Assembly (NCBI RefSeq): GCF_034541975.1
Contig: NZ_JAVYJM010000001.1
DNA: 64,000 nt
From: Dermacoccus abyssi
GTDB lineage: Bacteria; Actinomycetota; Actinomycetes; Actinomycetales; Dermatophilaceae
Reading direction: 5' to 3' (one strand)
A model generated the notes under the pieces. The model saw only the letters and a list, made by a program, of their open reading frames with translations. It had not been told where the DNA came from and ran no database searches. A program made the translations under genes and the position numbers. How positions within the stretch are numbered: position 1 is the first letter of the stretch; every line of letters begins with the position of its first letter. Positions 51,707 to 60,607 of this stretch are shown here, piece by piece.

Positions 51707-53442
51707 CGGCCACGCCCTGACGAATCGCGACCTACCGTCGCGAGGCCACGCTCGCGCAGGCGCAGCGCCGCACGGGCGGCGCGCAGCGAGCGCGGGAACC
51801 GCGCCCGCGTCGGCACGCTCCACAGCTCGTGCCCGGGCAGCCCCCAGTGGCGCAGCAACGCGTTCGCGGCCTGGAAACCGGTCGTCGCCGCCCGCTCCAT
51901 GAGCGCGACGGGCAGCTCGCAGCGCACGCCGTCACCGGCGAGGACGAGCTTCGGCTGCGGCGTGACGACGCCCGGGCGCGCGGCCCACTCGTCCGTACCG
52001 GCGAGGGGGCAATCGGCCTCGACGAGCACCTCCTCGTGCACCGGCTCGCACCCGGTGAGCTCAGGGTGCAGGCGGTCGAGCTGATGTCGTAGGTCGGCGA
52101 GCACTTCGTCATCGGTGACGTCGTTGGGCACCGCGTAAGCATGCAGTTCGACGACGCTGCCGCCGCACCGCTTGGCCCACTGCGCGGCGCCGTCCTCGAG
52201 GTCGTGGACGAGCGAGACATTGTCGAGATGGCCGTACGCGGCCGTGCCGACGAACGGCGCGCTGCCCGCCGCGACGGGGCGGTCGAACCACAGTCGCTGC
52301 ACGATGAAACGAGGCGCCATCTCCCCGGTCAGCACGGACGCACGCCAGGCCTCGTCGCCGAGGTCGGTGCCGTCGACGAGACGCTGCAGCACGTCACGAC
52401 TCGTCGCGATGACGACGGCGTCGGCGCGGAGCGAGCCATGGGCATCGTCACGGTCAATGGCGAAGTCAATGCGGCCGCGACTCGCGTCGTCGGCACCCGC
52501 AGCAGCCGCGCCGGCGCTGACACGGAAACCCTCGCCGTCGCGCTCGATCGACTCGACGCGACAACCCGTCACGGCGTGCGCGCCGAGGCCTTCGAGGTAG
52601 GAGCGCAGCGGTCGCCACATCGTCGTGTCGAAGTCGTCGCGGCTGACGTCGAACAGCAGCCCCTCGCCGGAACCGAGGAAGTACATGTGGAACATGGCGA
52701 CGAGTTCGCCGGCGGAGAAGTCGCGCGGGTCGGCGAAGAAGCTGCGTGCGAACACCTCGAGCGCGAGCGAGCGCATGCGTTCGGGGAATCGCAGCGCGTC
52801 GAGGGCGTCGGCGGCGCTCACCCCGTCGTAGCGCGAATACGTGGCGGGGAAATCGACGTCGAGCAGGTCGAGGGCGCGGTGGGCGTCGACGCGCGTGAGG
52901 TCGCGCAGACCGAACGAGGGGCTGCGGGCGACGAATGACAGGAAGTTGAGCGGCGGCCGCGTCGCGATCTGCGTGAACGAATCCTGCGTACCGTCCGCGT
53001 GACGTAGCGGGTAGTCCGCGACGGGGCGCAAGCATTCGAGGCTCGGGTCGACGCGGCGCAGCAGCGCGCGCAGGTTGTAGTACTGGCGGAAGAACGCGTG
53101 AAACCCGCGGCTCATCGTCGCTCGATCGTCCGGGGCGCCCGACGCGTCAGCGCCCGGGGTCGGCACGTCGACGGGCCAGCTGCGCACTCGGCCACCGAGG
53201 CTGCTCTCTGCCTCGATGAGCGTGACGCGCACGCCGCGCTCGGCCAGCCCGACGGCAGCGCTGATGCCGGCGATCCCACCACCCACGACGACGACGTGGG
53301 GGGCCGCGGCGTCCGGCACCCTCGACGCAGCAGGGCCGCCCCGACCGTCAGGCTCATGCCGTTCGGCCGCCGCATCACGTCCGGGGCGCCACGGCGGCAC
53401 TCGTCGCAGCCCTGCCGTGAAGGCCTCGATCGTCGCGCTCAT
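51703..53442 (-). CDS. crtU: Isorenieratene synthase (FAD-dependent beta-ring desaturase/methyltransferase)
   Basis: The 579-residue flavoenzyme aromatises the beta-ionone rings of beta-carotene to isorenieratene. FAD loop VVVVGGGIAGISAAVGLAERGVRV is near residue 50. The segment MSRGFHAFFRQYYNLRALLRRVDPSLECLRPV and the later FSAGELVAMFHMYFLGSGEGLLFDV strongly resemble actinobacterial CrtU. The family belongs to the carotene-desaturase superfamily. The ATG overlaps the crtYd stop by 4 bases. Confidence 0.9.
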   Translation of the reverse strand: MSATIEAFTAGLRRVPPWRPGRDAAAERHEPDGRGGPAASRVPDAAAPHVVVVGGGIAGISAAVGLAERGVRVTLIEAESSLGGRVRSWPVDVPTPGADASGAPDDRATMSRGFHAFFRQYYNLRALLRRVDPSLECLRPVADYPLRHADGTQDSFTQIATRPPLNFLSFVARSPSFGLRDLTRVDAHRALDLLDVDFPATYSRYDGVSAADALDALRFPERMRSLALEVFARSFFADPRDFSAGELVAMFHMYFLGSGEGLLFDVSRDDFDTTMWRPLRSYLEGLGAHAVTGCRVESIERDGEGFRVSAGAAAAGADDASRGRIDFAIDRDDAHGSLRADAVVIATSRDVLQRLVDGTDLGDEAWRASVLTGEMAPRFIVQRLWFDRPVAAGSAPFVGTAAYGHLDNVSLVHDLEDGAAQWAKRCGGSVVELHAYAVPNDVTDDEVLADLRHQLDRLHPELTGCEPVHEEVLVEADCPLAGTDEWAARPGVVTPQPKLVLAGDGVRCELPVALMERAATTGFQAANALLRHWGLPGHELWSVPTRARFPRSLRAARAALRLRERGLATVGRDSSGRGR

Positions 53443-53756
53443 CGTGCGTTCTCCTTTCGACGACGGCCGTGGTGTTCCCACAGCAGGATCGTCAGCGTCA
53501 CCATCGAGAAACCGAAGCCGAAGTCCTCGATCGGGATGTCCCACGGAAAGCGGATGCCGAGGAACTGATCACGCCCGTAGAGGACGATCGGGTCGCTCAA
53601 CTTCGTCAGCCAACCGTCGACGAGGATCTGGAACGTGAACACGATGACCATCGAGCACCAGTAGCGCGCCGAGGTGAAGATGCCGGTGCGCCAACGCCCT
53701 TCGAGAGCGACGACGCCGATCATCGACGCGACGGTCAGCACGGTGTACTCGGGCAC
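53439..53756 (-). CDS. crtYd: Lycopene cyclase small subunit CrtYd
   Basis: The 105-residue membrane protein is one half of the heterodimeric lycopene cyclase found in Actinobacteria. It has three short hydrophobic segments and the family motif FPWDIPIEDFGFGF, with the P-I-E-D(E)-F core of the catalytic region. The start is a GTG at 53756, two bases after the crtYc stop. The segment VPEYTVLTVASMIGVVALEG is the first helix. Confidence 0.88.
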   Translation of the reverse strand: MPEYTVLTVASMIGVVALEGRWRTGIFTSARYWCSMVIVFTFQILVDGWLTKLSDPIVLYGRDQFLGIRFPWDIPIEDFGFGFSMVTLTILLWEHHGRRRKENAR

Positions 53757-53757
53757 G

Positions 53758-54228
53758 TCACACCTCCCCCGACGGGCGATGATCGCCTCGCGCGGACGAG
53801 CCATCAGCCGCCACATGGCGTCCCTCGCCCGCCCGCCCGTCCGAATCGACCCGGGCGAGAGCACTTCTCGCGCTCCCGCTCGAGCGCCACGCGGCGAGCA
53901 GGCGCAGGCAGAACCCGACGGCTCCGTACGTCAGCAACCCGCAGATCGGGATGACGACGAAGAAGACGAGTTCCTCGATGGGCATGGGTGTCAGCGGCAC
54001 ATCCCAACCCGACGTGAACCGCGGCGAGTACGACCAGTGATCGCGCACGATCCCGACGATGTCCCACGCACTGAACAGCACGATGACGGGCAGCAGCGCC
54101 GCGAGCAACCGTCGCGGGCGTGAGTACACGCGGGCGCGCAGGACGAGTTCGAGCGGCAGCGTGATGAGCAGGCATCCACCCATGAGCAGCAGGTACTGAT
54201 AGGGATCCCAGGACGCGGGCAGGCTCAT
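53758..54228 (-). CDS. crtYc: Lycopene cyclase small subunit CrtYc
   Basis: The 156-residue protein is the partner of CrtYd. It has three helices and the motif WDVPLTPMPIEELVFFVVIPICG, with the PIEE core. A hydrophilic C-terminal tail (about 45 residues) follows the third helix. The two subunits together cyclise the ends of lycopene to beta or epsilon rings; beta is expected because crtU follows. The ATG at 54228 was chosen for its position just ahead of the first helix. Confidence 0.88.
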   Translation of the reverse strand: MSLPASWDPYQYLLLMGGCLLITLPLELVLRARVYSRPRRLLAALLPVIVLFSAWDIVGIVRDHWSYSPRFTSGWDVPLTPMPIEELVFFVVIPICGLLTYGAVGFCLRLLAAWRSSGSARSALARVDSDGRAGEGRHVAADGSSARGDHRPSGEV

Positions 54229-54259
54229 GTCGCCCACCCCACCACGACGTCGGCCGCCG

Positions 54260-55369
54260 TCACGACTGCCCGTCCCGCGCGAAACCCGAACGCAGTTCGT
54301 AGCGACGCTCCGCGTACTCGAGGTCGTCGACCCACAACTGGCCCTGCGTGCGCAGCACGAGCGGGCGGATGAGCGGTGCGAACGCCCGCGCTGCACGGAA
54401 ACCGGGGCGCTCGGAGTGCGCGATCGTCGCCTCGTGAATGACGCTGTGAGCCGGCTGCTCGGCGCTCGCCGGCTGCACGCACGTCGCGTGAGTCTCGACG
54501 GTGCTGCCGACGCCCTCGCCGTCGATGATCGTCATCGTGATCGTGCGGCTGTCGGCGCACGTGAACGCCGCGCGCACCGGCACGCCGTAGGTGTGGTTGA
54601 GGCGGAACGTCACGTCGGTGACCAGGCAGTCGTCGTCGCTCGCGTCCTCGTCGACGACGAGGTGGCTGAACGCGTAAGGGTGGAACCAGGCCCCGTGCCA
54701 CGGGTCGAGACGGTTCGCGATGACGTCGGACGTCTCGCACCGCGCTTCACGCGTGTAGACCGCGACGAGCGCCTCGTCGAGTGGAGCGCGCGCGGGCAGC
54801 ACCGGCGCGGCGCTCGGCGTCTCACCGTCGCTGGGCAACCGCACCCAGAACAGGACGCCGTCGTCGTGCGCGGGGTAGGTGAGCCATTCGCCCGGCCACT
54901 CGCTCGGCAGCCGCAGCCCGTGCCAGCGGCACAGCACGTCGCCGTCATCGGTGTGGCAGTTCTCCAGCAGCGCACCCATGTGCGGGCACGCGCCCGGTCC
55001 CGCGAGCGCCGAGCCGTCGTCGCCGCGCCACAACGCGATCTCGCGTCCGAGGATCGTGCGCACCGTCGAACGCCCCGCGACGACGTCCGTGCTCGCCGCC
55101 GCGACGTGCCAGCCACCCGCGTCCTGGGCGAGGGCGCGCGCCAGCATCCGCTCGATGCGGGGCACCGCAGCCTGACGCCACGTCGAGCGGATCTGCTCCT
55201 CCGGCGGCTGGGGGACGCGTCGGATCGGGTTGCGCCGCGCGATCTCGGCACGCAGCTCGGCGCGGTTGCGGGGCGGGCGTCTCAACTGCGGCTCCTTCGG
55301 CGAGTTTGGGTGGGCGAGGGGGGTGCGGTGGGTCGAGTCGGTCTCCATCGTCGGGTGCGCCTCGCTCAT
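54260..55369 (-). CDS. Rieske-type non-heme iron oxygenase in the carotenoid operon
   Basis: The 369-residue protein has a Rieske [2Fe-2S] centre, CPH-x16-CRWHG (Cys128, His130, Cys147, His150). A mononuclear iron motif follows: D222-P-W-H225-G-A-W-F-H230, the DxxHxxxxH pattern of ring-hydroxylating oxygenases such as naphthalene dioxygenase. The basic N-terminus (about 1-60) is extra. It lies between crtB and crtYc with a 4-base overlap with crtB, so it belongs to the pathway. Proteins with this layout (DUF5914) accompany crtU in other Actinobacteria, but their reaction is not settled. Hydroxylation of the aromatic or ionone ring is a reasonable idea. Confidence 0.82.
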   Translation of the reverse strand: MSEAHPTMETDSTHRTPLAHPNSPKEPQLRRPPRNRAELRAEIARRNPIRRVPQPPEEQIRSTWRQAAVPRIERMLARALAQDAGGWHVAAASTDVVAGRSTVRTILGREIALWRGDDGSALAGPGACPHMGALLENCHTDDGDVLCRWHGLRLPSEWPGEWLTYPAHDDGVLFWVRLPSDGETPSAAPVLPARAPLDEALVAVYTREARCETSDVIANRLDPWHGAWFHPYAFSHLVVDEDASDDDCLVTDVTFRLNHTYGVPVRAAFTCADSRTITMTIIDGEGVGSTVETHATCVQPASAEQPAHSVIHEATIAHSERPGFRAARAFAPLIRPLVLRTQGQLWVDDLEYAERRYELRSGFARDGQS

Positions 55370-56361
55370 GACGCGGACGACGTCACGCCTGTCCTGTCGA
55401 CCGCGGCCGGTGACGAGGGCGCGACCGGCGCCGCAGTTCGGGCGCGTCCGGTGACGACGACGGCTCCCGCGATGGCGCTCTTGCGTGCTGCGGAGACGCG
55501 GTGGCGCGTGCTGAACACGTCGTAGTCGGCCGCCTCGATGAGGCACAGGATGCGTGAGTACATCGCGAGCGCCGCGCCGACGCACCGTCGCGACGAGGCC
55601 GGCAGGTGCGGCAGACCGGCTTCGGCGTCGTGGAACAGCGCGCGGTTTCGGGCGATCTGCTCGGCCATGAACGCGCGCCACTGCGGGGTGACGCGGCGCA
55701 GCCACGGGTCGGCGCCGTGCGCGGCGAGTTCGTCGGCGGGCAGGTAGACGCGACCGCGTTCGAGGTCTTCGCCGACATCGCGCAGGAAGTTCGTCAGCTG
55801 GAACGCGAGCCCCAGCGCGCGGGCCGGAGCGAACGCGGCCTCCCGCGAGCGCGGGCGCAGCACAGGCAGCATCATCTCGCCGATGACGGCTGCCGAGCCC
55901 TCCATGTACTCGTCGCGCAGCTGAGGCCACGACGCCCACGACGTGCGGACGAGATCGAGCTGCATGGCGCCGAAGAAGCGGTCGTAGCAACCGGAATCGA
56001 GGTCGAGACGCCGGGCGGTGTCGACGATGGCGGCGAACAACGGGTCGTCGCTGCGCCCGGCGGCGAGGTCGGCCTGGAAGCGCTGTTCGAACTGCGCGAG
56101 ACGCTCCCCCGGCGGCAACGATGCGTCGAGGCCGTGCCCGGTGGCCTTCTCGGGCTCGTCGACGATGTCGTCGGCCAGGCGGCACAGGGCGTACAGGCCG
56201 TAGACGTCGCGGCGCTGCTGCGGCGGCAGGAACAGCGTCCCCCAGTAGTACGTCGTGCCGTGCATGCGGGTGATGTCGCGCGCCTGGCGGTAGCCATGCG
56301 CGAGGAGGGCCTCGGGGTCTGTCACGAGTGCCTCCACGGGTGGCGGGGTGTGAACGTCCAT
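55366..56361 (-). CDS. crtB: Phytoene synthase
   Basis: The 331-residue enzyme condenses two geranylgeranyl diphosphates to phytoene. Both Asp-rich substrate-binding motifs are present: CRLADDIVDEP and LRDVGEDLERGRVYLPADEL. GTTYYWGTLFLPPQQRRDVYGLYALCR is the N-terminal signature. The ATG at 56361 gives the usual length; in-frame upstream starts add up to 33 residues. It is the first gene of the eight-gene operon and overlaps the Rieske gene by 4 bases. The divergent glycosyltransferase starts 291 bases away. Confidence 0.93.
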   Translation of the reverse strand: MDVHTPPPVEALVTDPEALLAHGYRQARDITRMHGTTYYWGTLFLPPQQRRDVYGLYALCRLADDIVDEPEKATGHGLDASLPPGERLAQFEQRFQADLAAGRSDDPLFAAIVDTARRLDLDSGCYDRFFGAMQLDLVRTSWASWPQLRDEYMEGSAAVIGEMMLPVLRPRSREAAFAPARALGLAFQLTNFLRDVGEDLERGRVYLPADELAAHGADPWLRRVTPQWRAFMAEQIARNRALFHDAEAGLPHLPASSRRCVGAALAMYSRILCLIEAADYDVFSTRHRVSAARKSAIAGAVVVTGRARTAAPVAPSSPAAVDRTGVTSSAS

Positions 56362-56652
56362 CGGCCGGTCGCAGGTGAGGGGGACCTGCTCGCGGGTCCG
56401 AACCACGAGCATAGCCGCCGACGCGCCGATGCGAGCGCCCCGGAGGCGTTGGAAAATCACGGAATTCGACCATGGGGGTTGGCGTTTGCGACCGTGCCGC
56501 GGCGACTCTGCGGGCCCGTTCGTGCCGTCGTGGCGGCACTACGATGAGGGCACCCGTCCGGCAATTCGAAGGTGTGCCATGCGAATCCGACGCCCGCGCG
56601 AACGCGACGCGAGCACCGAAACCCCGTGCGTTCACCCGTCGGAGCGGGCTGC

Positions 56653-57867
56653 ATGAGGATCGTCATCGCCGCCGCCGGCAGCCGCGGCGACGCCGTCCCG
56701 TTCGGGGTGCTCGCCGCGCGTCTCGTCGCCCGTGGGCACGACGTCACCGTCGTCACCCACGCGTCGCTCGCGCACGTCATGCCGGACGGCCCGCGCGTCG
56801 TGACGGTGGCGAGCGATCCGGGTGCCCTCCTCGCCGGCCCGGCGGGCACCGCACTGCGGCGTGGTGATCTGCGCGCGCTCAACCGCACGCGCAACGTGTT
56901 CGCCGAGTTCCTGCAGTCGTTCGGGCCGACCACGCGTGAGGCGCTCGCGGGCGCCGACGTCCTCGTCGCCTCCAGCTTCGCGATCGCCGCCGTCGACGAG
57001 GCGATGCGCGCCGACGTCCCCGTCGTCCGCGCGCACCTGTGGCCCGAGTTCGACACGCTCGACGGGCCGATGCCGCTGCTGCCGTACGCGTGGACGCTGC
57101 CCACCGGTGTGCGGCGTCGCGCGCGTGGAGCGCTGCGGCGCGTCGAACCGTACTTCGCGGGCGTCGACGGCGGATGGGCCGACGGCCGACTCGACCTGCG
57201 CGCCGCCCACCCCACGGGCCTGACGACGGCGACTCTTGGCTCGCTGCACGCGTACAGCCCGCTGCTCGCCGAGCCAGTGGACGACTCCCGCACTGTCGTC
57301 ACGGGGTGGTGGCGCGAGGCGCCGCACGAGGACTTGTCGGAGCGCACCCGGGCGCTGCTCGCCACCGGCGACGAGTGGATCGCCGTCGGATTCGGCTCGA
57401 TGCACCAGAACTCACCGGGCCGCGTCGTCGACGTCGTCACCGAGGCGTGCCGGCGACTCGGCGTGCGCGCTCTCGTTCAGCTCGACGGTGCGCCGCGCGA
57501 GGCGGATGGCGTCGTCGTCGGCATCGATGACGAGCCGCACCACGCGCTGTTCGCGCAGGTGCGCGCCGTCGTCCACCACGGCGGGTCGGGGACGACGGGT
57601 ACCGCGCTCGCCGCGGGCGCGCCCAGCGTCGTCGTCCCGCACTTCGCCGACCAGTACCACTGGGCGCACCGCCTCCACACGCTCGACGCCGCACCCGCGC
57701 CGCTGCCGCGCCGACTGCTCACCGCGGGGTTGCTGACGCGTCGGCTGCGCGCGGCGTTGAGTGCTGGAATGCGCGAGCGTGCAGCGGATCTCGGACGTCA
57801 GGTGGCGACCGAGGACGGCGCGGGCGTGGCCGTCGCCGCCATCGAACAGTTCATCGGCGGGGCATGA
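56653..57867 (+). CDS. GT1-family glycosyltransferase (possible carotenoid glycosyltransferase)
   Basis: The 404-residue enzyme has the GT-B fold of the GT1 (UGT) family. The N-terminal acceptor domain starts MRIVIAAAGSRGDAVPFGVLAARLVARGHDV. The donor-binding signature is VVHHGGSGTTGTALAAGAPSVVVPHFADQYHWA near residue 310. Members transfer sugars from nucleotide donors to lipid-soluble acceptors, including carotenoids (CrtX), sterols and macrolides. It is divergent from crtB and translationally coupled to the next gene (ATGA). A carotenoid acceptor is inferred from context only. Confidence 0.85.
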   Translation: MRIVIAAAGSRGDAVPFGVLAARLVARGHDVTVVTHASLAHVMPDGPRVVTVASDPGALLAGPAGTALRRGDLRALNRTRNVFAEFLQSFGPTTREALAGADVLVASSFAIAAVDEAMRADVPVVRAHLWPEFDTLDGPMPLLPYAWTLPTGVRRRARGALRRVEPYFAGVDGGWADGRLDLRAAHPTGLTTATLGSLHAYSPLLAEPVDDSRTVVTGWWREAPHEDLSERTRALLATGDEWIAVGFGSMHQNSPGRVVDVVTEACRRLGVRALVQLDGAPREADGVVVGIDDEPHHALFAQVRAVVHHGGSGTTGTALAAGAPSVVVPHFADQYHWAHRLHTLDAAPAPLPRRLLTAGLLTRRLRAALSAGMRERAADLGRQVATEDGAGVAVAAIEQFIGGA

Positions 57868-59534
57868 CCGTGACGCCGTCCGTGTCGAGTTCATCGAGGT
57901 GGCGTGTGCCGGCGCGGTTCGTCGAGGCGCAGCCGTGGTGGCGCCCCGGTGCTCCGGCAGCGCTGGCCGTCATGATCGTGCTGCTCGCGACGGCTTCGCG
58001 CCACGGTTTTCACGGCGACGAGCTGTACTTTCGCATGTTGCCGCCCGCGTGGTGGTACGACGATCAGCCGCCGCTCACCGTCTGGCTCGCGCACGCAGCG
58101 GCGTCGGTGAGTGACGCGGTGTGGGTGCAACGGCTGCCGGCCGCGCTCGCGGCGGGGGCGGGCGCGCTCGTCGCGGGGCTGTTTCCGCGGCTTCTCGGCG
58201 CTGATGTGAGGGTGCAGCGCATCGCCGCGTGGGCGCATGCGTTCACCGTCTATCCGCTGCTCATGGGGCACGTCATGCTGACGGCGAGCCTCGATCTGCT
58301 CGCGTGGCAGCTCGTCGTGCTCGGTGTCGTCGCTGCGCTGACGGGGCGTCGCCATGCGCTGACGTGGGCCGGCGCGGCGGCTGGGGTGGCATGTTGGAAC
58401 AAGCTGCTCGTCCTCGTGCTCGTCGCCGCGGCCTTCGTCGCGCTCGCCGCGTGCGCCCGGTGGGTGCTGCGCACCCGTGACGCCTGGTGCGGCGCCGCGT
58501 TGCTCGTCGCGGTAGGCGGGTTCCAGGTGGGGGCGCAGATCGTTCACGGCGTGCCGATGCTCGACGTCTCGGCCGACCTCGTCGCCCGTCATGGGGTGCT
58601 CAACCGATGGCTCGTCGTGCCACTGCTCGTCGTGTTCGTCGGACCGCCGTTCGTCCGGGTCGCATGGCGAGGGTTGTGGTGGCACCCGGGAAGTCGTCGC
58701 GCCGCCCACCCCGGAGCTGACGACGGCCACGACGACGGTCGGCACGTCGAGGCGGACGGCTGGCGCAGCCGTCCCGCTGACGACGCCCGCGTCAAGGCGT
58801 TCGGCGGCGTCACGAACGCTCCATTCTCCATCGACGACGTTCACGCCGGACGCATCGCCCCGGACCCACCACAACAGCGCACCGGGCCGGTGCTCGCCGT
58901 CATGGCCGCGATCGTCCTTGTGTTCGCGCTCGTCTCCCCAGCGCAGCCCTACTACGCGGTCGCGGTGTTCTTGCCGCTTGTCGCGGTCGGCTGGGCGCGG
59001 GCGGCTGCGGACGAGGAGCACGTGTGGCGACGCGCGCCCATCGTCGTGACGGCGAACGCCGTCGTCGCAGCCCTCATCTGCCTACCGATCGCGCCCGTTT
59101 CGTCACCGGCGTTCTCCATCGTCTCCGCCCTCGACCCCATGCAGCGCGACCAGACCGACTGGCCGTCACTCGCCGCGCAGATGGCGACAGCCCGTCCGAC
59201 GGGTGCGGCCATCGTCACCGATTCGTATGCCCTCGCCGGAGCTGCACATCAGTACGGCCCTGCGCTCGGGGTGCCGCGTGCCGACGTCGCCTCGTGGCAC
59301 AACGCGCTCTGGAGCCTCGGGCCGCCACGCAGCGGCGGGGGCACGCGTGACGTCCTCGCCGTCGGCGGGGACGAGCACCGTATCCGTGCGGCGTTCACGC
59401 GCTGCGACCCCGCCGGGCGGCTCATCGCGCCGCACGACTCGTTCGGCCTCGACGGCACGACGATGCTGCGATGTTCCGACCCTCGAGGAGGATGGGGCGC
59501 CGTCTGGCCGACGTTGCGCCGCCTCGGCGGTTGA
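57864..59534 (+). CDS. GT39/ArnT-like membrane glycosyltransferase
   Basis: The 556-residue polytopic protein resembles the ArnT/PMT superfamily that uses polyprenyl-phosphate sugars. The first loop has HGFHGDELYFRMLPPAWWYDDQPPLTVWLA, with the catalytic Asp-Glu in the family position (GDELY). Many helices follow to about residue 400, and a soluble C-terminal part of about 130 residues ends WGAVWPTLRRLGG. The linker around 275-325 is His/Asp-rich and may be flexible. It overlaps the GT1 gene by 4 bases, so the two probably work in one pathway. Confidence 0.8.
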   Translation: MTVTPSVSSSSRWRVPARFVEAQPWWRPGAPAALAVMIVLLATASRHGFHGDELYFRMLPPAWWYDDQPPLTVWLAHAAASVSDAVWVQRLPAALAAGAGALVAGLFPRLLGADVRVQRIAAWAHAFTVYPLLMGHVMLTASLDLLAWQLVVLGVVAALTGRRHALTWAGAAAGVACWNKLLVLVLVAAAFVALAACARWVLRTRDAWCGAALLVAVGGFQVGAQIVHGVPMLDVSADLVARHGVLNRWLVVPLLVVFVGPPFVRVAWRGLWWHPGSRRAAHPGADDGHDDGRHVEADGWRSRPADDARVKAFGGVTNAPFSIDDVHAGRIAPDPPQQRTGPVLAVMAAIVLVFALVSPAQPYYAVAVFLPLVAVGWARAAADEEHVWRRAPIVVTANAVVAALICLPIAPVSSPAFSIVSALDPMQRDQTDWPSLAAQMATARPTGAAIVTDSYALAGAAHQYGPALGVPRADVASWHNALWSLGPPRSGGGTRDVLAVGGDEHRIRAAFTRCDPAGRLIAPHDSFGLDGTTMLRCSDPRGGWGAVWPTLRRLGG

Positions 59535-59581
59535 AGCGCACTCCCCTGCTCCTCGTGTCGCGCGGCGCGCGTCCAAGGCCG

Positions 59582-59633
59582 CGATGTTGCCCGCTTCTTG
59601 GGGCGCGAGCGCCGTGACACCCGGGCAACATCG
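59582..59633. terminator. Inverted repeat between convergent genes
   Basis: A perfect 12-bp repeat (CGATGTTGCCCG at 59582-59593 and CGGGCAACATCG at 59622-59633) with a 28-base loop. The loop is long for a terminator, but the place between convergent stops fits. Confidence 0.5.
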
Positions 59634-59649
59634 AGGGAGGCGGGGTGTG

Positions 59650-60372
59650 TCAGGGTGCGGTGATGTCGCGCGGGCGTCGCAGCAGGCCGAACGCCACGAC
59701 GACGAGGGCAACTGCGAGCGCCAGCAACGAGATGCCCTCCGCCACCCCGCGCGGGATGGGCGCCGGCGCCGGCATGACGTGGTCGAGACTCATGAGCGAC
59801 GACACGGCACCCAGCGCCCCGAGCACGCGCGTCAGCGTGTGACAAGGCTCGCGCTCGCTCGCGAACCGCTCGTGAACCCCTCGTGAGCCGGCCGACCGCA
59901 CCCCCACCAGCCCATGTGCGAGCAACAGGACGGACGGCGCCGGCAGCGCGAGCACGCCGCCCACCATGTGCACCCCGATGGCTCCGTCAGCGGGAAAGAC
60001 CGCGACCCACACGAGTCCGACACCGAGGCAGACGAGCGCCGCCGTCACGAATCGTCCGAGTCGATCGCGCGTCAGAACGCCCGCCGCCAGGATGCAGGCT
60101 CCTGCGACGCCGACGGCGACGTTGAAGAGGTCGGCGCGCGGCGAGCAGACCCAGAATCCGTGCCAGTCGCGGCAGATCGTGCGTCCGAGGTCGCTGATCA
60201 TCGCGCGCCGCCAGGAGAACGACGCGCCCCGAGCATGCACCGCCGCGACGTACGCGCCCACGCACAGCACGAGCCCGAGGACGAGCAACCCAGCCGCGAC
60301 ACGCTCGAGCCGAGCGCAACGGCGCTCGACTCGGAGCGGCGGGTGCGAGGGCTCGCCCTGAGGTTCGGACAC
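59650..60372 (-). CDS. DUF998 membrane protein
   Basis: The 240-residue protein has six predicted helices and the N-terminal signature of DUF998: YVAAVHARGASFSWRRAMISDLG, followed by TICRDWHGFWVCSPRADLFNVAVGV. The conserved MISDLG motif sits after helix one, and two Cys in that loop (TICRDW and WVCSP) could pair. No function is known for the family. The start is the GTG at 60372. It converges on the glycosyltransferase pair and diverges from the TspO-fusion gene. Confidence 0.8.
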   Translation of the reverse strand: MSEPQGEPSHPPLRVERRCARLERVAAGLLVLGLVLCVGAYVAAVHARGASFSWRRAMISDLGRTICRDWHGFWVCSPRADLFNVAVGVAGACILAAGVLTRDRLGRFVTAALVCLGVGLVWVAVFPADGAIGVHMVGGVLALPAPSVLLLAHGLVGVRSAGSRGVHERFASEREPCHTLTRVLGALGAVSSLMSLDHVMPAPAPIPRGVAEGISLLALAVALVVVAFGLLRRPRDITAP

Positions 60373-60607
60373 GTCGAGGAGTGTAGGCCGCAGCCGCCCA
60401 GCCCCCTATGGGCGCCGGCAGGCTAAAATGACGGCGAGCCGTTCCCCACGCACCGCGGCGCTCAGGTGCGCCCGCATGAGCGGCGCAGCTGACGCCCGCG
60501 CTGAGCGACCCCGCTGTGACCGGCGCCGCTGACGCCGACGTCAGGTACGACTATCCTGATATTCCAACGTGATCCACGCGCATTCCTCGATTAAACGGAT
60601 GGACTTC

